A stretch of 64,000 nt of DNA from Rhizophagus irregularis. Its lineage: Eukaryota > Glomeromycota > Glomeromycetes > Glomerales > Glomeraceae. Numbering within the stretch: the first letter of the stretch is position 1; every line of letters starts with the position of its first letter. The position numbers and the translations under genes were made by a program. The notes under the pieces were generated by a model that saw only the letters and a list, made by a program, of their open reading frames with translations, was not told where the DNA came from and made no database searches. Below, one piece after another: positions 57,439-64,000 of the stretch. The stretch lies in the NCBI RefSeq assembly GCF_026210795.1, contig NC_089447.1, positions 312,501 to 376,500 of the forward strand, read 5' to 3'.

Positions 57439-58870
57439 TAAACAAACTTATAATTCCAACGGACAAGGTAAACAATTTTATAATTCCAACAGAAAAGGCA
57501 AGCAATCTCTGATAAAATACATAATCTTCTAATTCCATCATTCAAAATAATCAATATCCTAACACTATCGGTCAAAATAATCAATCTTATAAGTTTTTTT
57601 GGAACTGGAATTATCATTATTTTAATTTTATGTTATAAAAAGATTTTTTCAGAAAAAAATATATTGCAGTAACAAGTAGAATCAAATCTTTTGATGAATT
57701 TTTTTCAAATTCAAGCCTGACTCCGAACATTGGAAATTGTAGCTATGATCTCAATGATTATATTTAGTAAATTTTAAAGACCAAAATTGTAATAAAATTT
57801 GCAAATACTTTTAAAGTAATGAATATCAGACAAGGGTCATTGATAAAAAAAAGTGAAATAATAAAAAAAAATATAAAAAAATATCCTTTGTTCAAATCTT
57901 GATTAGATAAATAATGTAATTGTATAGTATAGTATAACATGTATAATATACTGTAATAATACTATTTATTTCTCTTAAATATGAAAATAATTTTGTATGT
58001 GAATAAGACATTTTAACTTTAATTTTGGATTGGACATTTTTTCGTCTGACCGCTTAATTGTAATATCGTTAATTTAAAATAAATGATAATAATAAAAAAA
58101 TAACAAAAATATTAATAAAAAATGCACAAACATTTTTATTCATTTTTATTTTGATCTTTCGTCAGACATATAAGTTTCCGGTTCCTTGTTCCTTATACTA
58201 ATTATATTTGTATACTTAGGGGCGCCTATCCTGATCAATACCCGAACGGTACGCTCTTTCCGTCGTTCTTTCCCTTCTTTGCCTAGAGTTGAAAAAATTT
58301 TTGATTTTATTCTCAGAACGAAGCATGCCAAATTTTATTACTAATCCATCAACTATATATTTCCGATGAATGATACTAGATCGCATTTGGTATTTACGGA
58401 CTCGTCCAATAATAAAATTTTTCTCATTAATACTTAAAGGATCGTGACATACTAATTATTAAAGAAAATTAAACATATGATATGTAATATATTATAGCAT
58501 TGGTTTAATGGATAATAAATTAAAAATCATAGAATCAAAGAAAAAAAAATAAAAAGTCTTAATTTAATCATAATTAATAATTTAAAAACTTAAATAATCT
58601 GTTATATACATGTATATTTTTTTCTTCCAAACATCCTTAATTGAACTATAATTGATTTAATTGATTAATACTCAATAATTTAAAAACTATATAATCTATC
58701 GTATAAATATTACTTTTTTTCTCCAAAACATAACTTAAAATAATATATTTATTAATTTTAACGTAGATTAGCACTTTATAAATTCGTCAATTTTGATTAG
58801 CGTAAACGAGAAATAAAAAATTAAACCATATCGAAACGGGTTTCATTGCTAATGTTGGATATGATGGGAA
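57439..58870. other. Tail remnant (to ~57600), then no gene seen
   Basis: 57440-57500 still encodes TYNSNGQGKQFYNSN in a shifted frame, continuing the SNGQ repeats of the preceding gene. The rest is A+T-rich without supported genes. A Gly-, Arg- and Lys-rich minus-strand frame at 58146-58331 looks like chance. Confidence 0.5.
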
Positions 58871-60312
58871 TCAACATCTTGTAACTTGATGAATATCACT
58901 TACATTTTGGCGATCACATGCCAAGTCATTGGTTTGCGTTGTTATTACATTGTTATCGACATTACTATTATGCGAATCTATGTCCTCATAATTATTGTTG
59001 ATATGATTAACTTGATGAATATCATTTATATCTTGGTGATCGCATGTCAAGTCATTAGCTTGTGTTGTCGTTACATTGTTTTCAATATTTTCATTATGCG
59101 AATCTGTACCTCTATAATTGTTGTTGATATGATTAACTTGATGAATATCATTTGTATTTTGGTGATCGCATGTCAAGCCATTAGCTTGCGAAGTCGTTAC
59201 ATTGTTTTCAATATTTTCATTATACGAGTTCCCATAATTATTATTAAAGTCAACTTGTTGCTGTGATTGGTGAATATCATTTATGTCTTGGTAATCGTAC
59301 GTCAAGCCGTTAGCTTGTGTTGTCATCACATTATTTCTGATATTTCCACCATACAAATCTGTGTCTCTACAATTATTGTTGAGATCAACTTGTTGCCATG
59401 TGTAGGCAAAATTTCTTGTTCTATTTACGTTTTGGCTATCATTACCATGATTAATATCTGTTGTCAAAACAGATTGTGTTACGGGTGTATTATTTACAAT
59501 ACTTCATGAAACGATCCCATTTCTCTATCAGTAATGTGTAGTGAAATATTATTGAAATCAATTTGTTGTTGTGAATTAGTAGTGACATTATGAATAACTC
59601 TATTTTGTGGTGCCGCAGATGTTGAAAAAGGATTGATGGATTGAAGGAAACCATTGCCTTGGCTATTGGTGATCGAAACTGCTTGTGTTGTTATTACATT
59701 ATTTCCGATATTTCCACAAAATGAATTTGCATTTCCATTATTACCTGGTCTTTTGGGAATTTGTTGCGGTATACTATTGAAATTACCTTGTTGTGAACTG
59801 GTAACATTATTTGTATAATATCCAACTTCAATTGGTTTAGAGAAATTATTATCAAAATTAGTTTGACTATCCCCTATTGAAATTGTTTGAGTATTATATC
59901 CGTAAGGAGAATTTAGGTTTCGATTAGAATTCATTCTTAATTCTCTATTAGAAGTATGATGTTGTGTAAGATGAAAAGGAAGGATTCGTTCCAAATCTTG
60001 TTCCAAATTCAATTTTTGATGCAAAGATACTACTTCTTTTCGTTCCGAATTATTTATACCAATATCTATTCCGTATGTTTTTCTGTTCAACATGTTTGCG
60101 ATCAAAGAATGTGGTAGTATCTCACATGTGATATAATAATTTTCTGTATGATTAATATTATAAAAAAATCCATGATCATAATTGTGGTCATCAAAGAAGT
60201 CAGAACCTTGTAAAATAATTTGGCAAGTTATATGATAAAACTTATCATAATTTGGTGCATAATGAAAAAATTTATGTTCATTAATTTGTAACTTTGCGTA
60301 ATGGATTGAATA
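58871..60312 (-). pseudogene. Family S-type domain followed by Asn/Gln-rich 42-residue repeats, frameshifted
   Basis: Open from after a TGA at 60313. The first ~75 codons are a diverged family S domain: KFFHYAPNYDKFYHITCQII, FFDDHNYDHGFFYNIN, ENYYITCEILPHSLIANMLN and SLHQKLNLEQDL. No ATG precedes the domain in frame, so the start is lost or in an unseen exon. The Asn/Gln/Ser-rich tail ends at 59494; a second frame (from about 59505 to 58871) continues with at least four 42-residue repeats of the type NNVTTTQANDLTCDHQ, then DINDIHQVNHINNNY. The two frames overlap out of phase, implying one frameshift near 59490. It could be an active gene if that shift is an assembly error and an upstream exon exists. 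Confidence 0.6.
58880..59400. repeat. 126-bp coding tandem repeat, about four copies
   Basis: CTTGATGAATATCA recurs at 58885, 59011 and 59137, with a variant near 59265, so the period is 126, 126 and about 129 bp, each a multiple of three. Each unit encodes ~42 Asn/Asp/Gln/Thr-rich residues on the minus strand. Confidence 0.8.
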
Positions 60313-61344
60313 TCAAAGTTGAATGAAGTGTAACGATAGAGTTACTGAAAGGAGGATAGTAACCGTTGGTTATAATAAAGAATTGTGTTAAATAACAATA
60401 AATGTAAAAAATAATTATAAAATAATCTCTTTATTTTTTTAATTTTTTTTTCTTCATAAAAATTTTGCGAATAAAATAGAAAGATAATTTGTAATCTTAA
60501 TTTAAATAAATTAAATTTTTTATTTTTTTGAAAGATACTGGAAAGGGGAATAGAAGGCTGTTTCTGAAAATATTACGGGAACGAATGGGTACCCTTAGAT
60601 AATAATATCCTAATATTGATTCATATAAAAAAAGCACAAAAAAATTTTTTTTTATTTCATAAGAATATATTTTAATTTTATCGTTAAAAAAAGTTTTTTA
60701 AATTATTTTATGTGGTATTGGAATAAAAAATAAATAATGAAATTAAAATTTTTATGAATTTATAGAAGAATTTTTAAATGTAATTTAACCAATCAACATA
60801 AAGTAGCTGCATGATGATCAACAAAAAAGAATTACCAAACCGACTTTTGCTTTGGATAATCATTGATTTGCTAAGAGTTTTTTGTCAATGATGTGTTACA
60901 GGGCTGTGTGTGTATTTATAAAAACATTAGCTTGAGCTATACCAAAATCAGCTGAATTCGGCGAAAACTGATGCAGTTGCGTTAGACAACCATTTGAATA
61001 GCAAATTTTCTAATAACAAAGGAGTTTCTTTTTTATTTTTTTTAGGAAGCATAACAAAGGAGTTTTTTTTTTTTTAGGAAGCATAATAAAGATTTTTAGA
61101 ATAGTTTTTCTCTATTTAAACCATTTGTTTATTTTATTATACATTATTATCTTACTCTTGATTGTCATTATCGGTCATATTCATGGTCATAAGATCGATT
61201 ATTTGGTTGACTGTAATAATAATGTAAAATTATATAATATTACTAAAATAAATCCAACACACGATCAAGAAGTTGTTTATGCAAAAGGCTGTACTAATAT
61301 TGAACAGTTAAATCAATTGACCAGCTCGTAAAACCGTCTTTAAA

Positions 61345-61614
61345 ATGGCATTCTTTTATAATCCACCAGACGATTATCAAATTTATCATATTACTTGTGA
61401 ATTTTTGAACGGTATCAACAATAATGAATCTCTTTCTGATCATACATTCTATTATAAACTGGACGATAAAAACCTTTATAAGATAACTTGTATTTTGATT
61501 TCACACTCATTAATTGTTCAATTTTTGAACAAAAAGATGTATGGAATTGAACTTAAACAAGGCGATGAACAACAACAAGAATTTTTGACTTTTAGTAATT
61601 ATGAACGTAATTAA
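61345..61614 (+). CDS. Diverged family S protein (89 aa)
   Basis: ATG at 61345. Blocks line up with the S domain: FFYNPPDDYQIYHITCEFLN, SDHTFYYKLDDKNLYKITC and ISHSLIVQFLNKKMYGIELK. It is closest to the S-type domain at 58871-60312 (shared YHITC, CxILxHSLI, KxYGI), 1.2 kb away and divergent from it. It lacks the usual N-terminal stretch and most of the QKLSLEESL region, so it is short: either a truncated copy or a two-exon gene. An upstream frame at 61125 has a strongly hydrophobic start but only a TTG initiator and is not accepted on its own. Confidence 0.55.
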   Translation: MAFFYNPPDDYQIYHITCEFLNGINNNESLSDHTFYYKLDDKNLYKITCILISHSLIVQFLNKKMYGIELKQGDEQQQEFLTFSNYERN

Positions 61615-61748
61615 TTTAGAATCTAATTTGAAGGAGTATTTATTAGCGTCGAAACAAATTAAGAAATCGAATATAACTATAATATATTGTATAAGGTAAC
61701 CTTTATTCTTCTAGGAAAATATATCTTTTTACCTTTATGGGTTACGCC

Positions 61749-61882
61749 GTTACGGTACATTTTGCCGAAAGCCATTTCGCCGAAAAGGACGTTTCGCCGA
61801 AAAATAGGGCCAACATTATGCAGAATTATAAATAACTCAGGCCAGAGATTATTTATGGCTTTCGGCAAAATGTCCTGATACC
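61749..61882. mobile_element. MITE, GCCGAAAGCC family, copy 3
   Basis: Left GTTACGGTACATTTTGCCG, then AAAGCCATTTCGCCGAAAAG; right end CGGCAAAATGTCCTGATACC. Same element as 51178-51304 in the opposite orientation. It lies 145 nt beyond the point where kinase 62027-64000 is truncated. Confidence 0.75.
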
Positions 61883-62026
61883 CTTTTTATGGAATTATTA
61901 TGTCAAATATTATAGTATACAGCAATTAAACAAAGAGTTTATGCAGTGTGATGCAGTGTGAGTTTCTTACATAAACAAATAAGTATATATTGTTACTCTG
62001 CAGATCATATGAATAAGTCTACTTGT

Positions 62027-64000
62027 TTATATATAATATAATACATTTATGTAATGAATATTAATTTGCCAATTCTCATTATATAGTTGCAAAACGTATG
62101 CAAATGTAGGATCAATAAAAATATTTCCTGGATGAAGATCTTTATGAATTAACCCATGAACATGAATATTATTAAGTGCAAGACAAATATCATATATTTT
62201 ATTTAATCTTTGATCCCATGTAATATTATTAGCAGTTCGTTCAAGATATTTTCGTAAATCGCCATTTTCCATATATTGTAATACTAACGCATAATTGTTA
62301 GTAATAGGATCTTGAGTAATTCCAAAACATTTTACTATACACATATAACCACTAACTTCGTTAAGAAAGTTTATCTATAAATATATAATTAAATATTAAT
62401 TTGTAAATTAAAAAGTAATTTATTTTACTATTTTACGTACCTCATTTAGAAAATCTCCACTTATATTTTTTGAATTATTCAATACTTTTAAAGCGATTTT
62501 TATTGTTTCATTTCTTTTCCAATTATTAGAAAATTGACTCCACTTTTCAATTGGTCCATCTTTCCATATAGCTGAATATACTTTTGCAAAACCTCCTTTA
62601 GCAATGTAATTAATATTCGTAAATTTATCAGATGAAATCCATTCTAATAATCCGTACTTTCTGCCTATATTTTGATTGTATTGTATCAACTTATCAATAA
62701 CCTCATTCCTACTGGTCCGCTTATCAAAATCTCTTTGAAAATGTTTAGGATTGCAGGATAAACAACCATCCAAATCCTCATGTATCTTTAGACATTCTTT
62801 ACATTTTCCAAAATCCATACGTTTTTTTCAATAATATCAATTTCTTTATCATAACAATCACAGCAATAAGAACGAAGTTTACGCCAACAATTATGTACTC
62901 TATTATATCTTATATTATTTATAAGAATTTTCTTATTATCTACATAATTTTTCGTGTTTTCAAATTGTTGTATTATTTGTTTAAATATTCCTAAATTACT
63001 ATTTAATTTAAAATAAACGTTTTTGTAATCTATTAAAATAGATTGTAATTCTTTTAATTCTCTTAATTCTTTCGTTTCTTTTTTGTATACTTTAAAATAA
63101 AAATTTTCATAATCTTGTAATTTAGAGGATAATTCTCTCATTTCTTTATCAAAGCACTCATAACAATAATTATAATGATACTTTCTATCACACTTCTCAC
63201 ATAAAATATAATCGAAGTTCTTGTATTTTACTCGTCTATCATCTTCATCTAAATCATAATCTGAAATTCCAATTTTTGATTCTATAAATACATTATTTTC
63301 ATTAATCCATTTACTAAAATTTTCCAAAAATTGCTTAAATTCATAAAATGAACAACAATCATCATTATTTCCTATAAAACATACTTTACATCTATTAATT
63401 ATTATTTGATTATTATGATAACAATAATTACAATTATAATATTGCTTTTTTATTTCATTGTTACATTTTTCACATACAATATGACCATAATTTTTATATT
63501 TTACTTTTCTTTCTTCTAAATTTAAATTATAATCGAATGTCTCAAAAATTCTAAAATTTGGTCCAAATTTCATATGACTCTTTACAATAACATCAGTTTC
63601 TTTATCATGACAATACGCACAATAATAATAGTGTTTATTAATTTCTTGATTACATTTTTCACATAAAATACCATCAAGATTCATATATTTTGCTCTTCTT
63701 TCTTTTAAATTTAAGTTATAATCTAAAATTCCAAAATTTGATCCAAATGTCATATGCCTTTTTTTATTAGTATCAGTTTCTCTATCATAACAATAAGTGC
63801 AATAATAGTGATGTTTTTTAATTTCTTTATTGCACTCTTCACATAAAATGCCATCAAATTTCCCATATTTTGCTCTTCTTCCTTCCAAATCTAAATTATA
63901 ATATGATGTCTTAAATATTCCAAAATTTGATTCAAATTTCATATGCCCTTTTTTATTAGTATCGGTTTCTTTATCATAGCAATAAGTGCAATAAATATAG
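62027..64000 (-). pseudogene. Protein kinase gene with zinc-finger-like repeats; frameshifted, truncated, runs off window
   Basis: The frame is open to the window edge, so the start is outside. The N-terminal part (64000-62820) holds at least four ~61-residue repeats with CEEC/CEKC..YYCTYCYDxETD, i.e. CxxC pairs spaced like zinc ribbons. In a 7-base A run (62822-62828 on the plus strand as T) the frame slips; the next frame continues MDFGKCKECLKIHEDLDGC, then Gly loop IAKGGFAKVYSAIW and ALKVL. A 3' part after an intron (donor GAG/gtacg near 62439, acceptor near 62384) gives IVKCFGITQDP, MENGDLRKYLE and HKDLHPGNIF. It then leaves the kinase pattern before DFG and stops at 62027. The activation loop and C-lobe are missing, so it is inactive as a kinase. 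Confidence 0.75.

Noticed and set aside
58886-59509. Two plus-strand frames opposite the Asn/Gln-rich repeats
   Set aside because: Antisense shadows of the 126-bp coding repeat; their Ile/Val-rich repeats mirror the Asn/Asp codons.
61125-61331. 68-codon frame with hydrophobic start, looks like a small secreted protein
   Set aside because: The initiator would be TTG and no ATG exists in frame upstream. It could be an exon, but I saw no start exon to join.
61687-61878. Open frames on both strands near 61.7 kb
   Set aside because: They lie within and next to a MITE whose inverted repeats are open by chance.

Overview
The window looks like part of the nuclear genome of an arbuscular mycorrhizal fungus (Glomeromycotina, most like Rhizophagus). 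The grounds are very A+T-rich DNA, short spliceosomal introns of about 65-150 nt ending in TTTATAG or TTTTAG, wide gene-poor stretches full of short inverted-repeat elements, and gene families known to be expanded in these fungi: tyrosine-kinase-like protein kinases with Cys-rich N termini, F-box/LRR-like proteins and large lineage-specific families. I assigned families from protein patterns I recognise; no database was searched. No rRNA, tRNA gene, CRISPR array or plasmid feature was seen.

Layout. 1-30 kb is a cluster of two lineage-specific families. Family A is a ~600-residue protein with an F-box-like N terminus: relics at 1-482 and 4123-4661, intact genes at 17121-18956 and 25515-27317, and a twice-frameshifted copy at 21585-23225, all on the minus strand. 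Family S is a ~133-residue protein: intact copies at 5813-6214 and 29506-29916, relics at 930-1545 and 16411-16800. Family A and S copies lie next to each other repeatedly. Between them are a five-exon kinase gene with one in-frame stop (12030-14323), a coiled-coil pseudogene and many MITE-like elements. 30-42 kb holds a three-exon multi-pass membrane protein (33923-35232), an F-box relic, and TIR elements, several with readable target-site duplications, including a SINE with a pol III promoter nested in a larger element (38.9-41.4 kb).

42.9-48.6 kb is the most unusual part. A minus-strand kinase gene (kinase core 42948-44138) is preceded by about 42 tandem units of 81-115 nt. In nearly every unit an intron-like acceptor (..TTTTAG or ..TATAG) is followed by exactly three nucleotides and then a consensus donor GTAAGT. 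Read as introns, the array is a run of about 40 three-nucleotide exons, one of six and one of one. It runs from a candidate start exon (ATG at 48553, TATA box about 80 nt upstream) to the kinase N-lobe exon, and the reading frame closes exactly. It is either a real microexon or recursive-splicing gene or a fossil array descended from one.

51-64 kb has an intact F-box/LRR protein (52422-53825), an F-box relic, a secreted single-pass membrane protein (56659-57438), two diverged family S members (one with an Asn/Gln-rich repeat tail), and a third kinase gene that is frameshifted, truncated after the catalytic loop and cut by the right edge of the window.

Whole families seem to expand by tandem and dispersed duplication, then decay through frameshifts, truncation and insertion of short transposons. 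The kinases probably act in intracellular signalling and the F-box-like proteins in substrate choice for ubiquitin ligases; both roles are inferred from family membership only.
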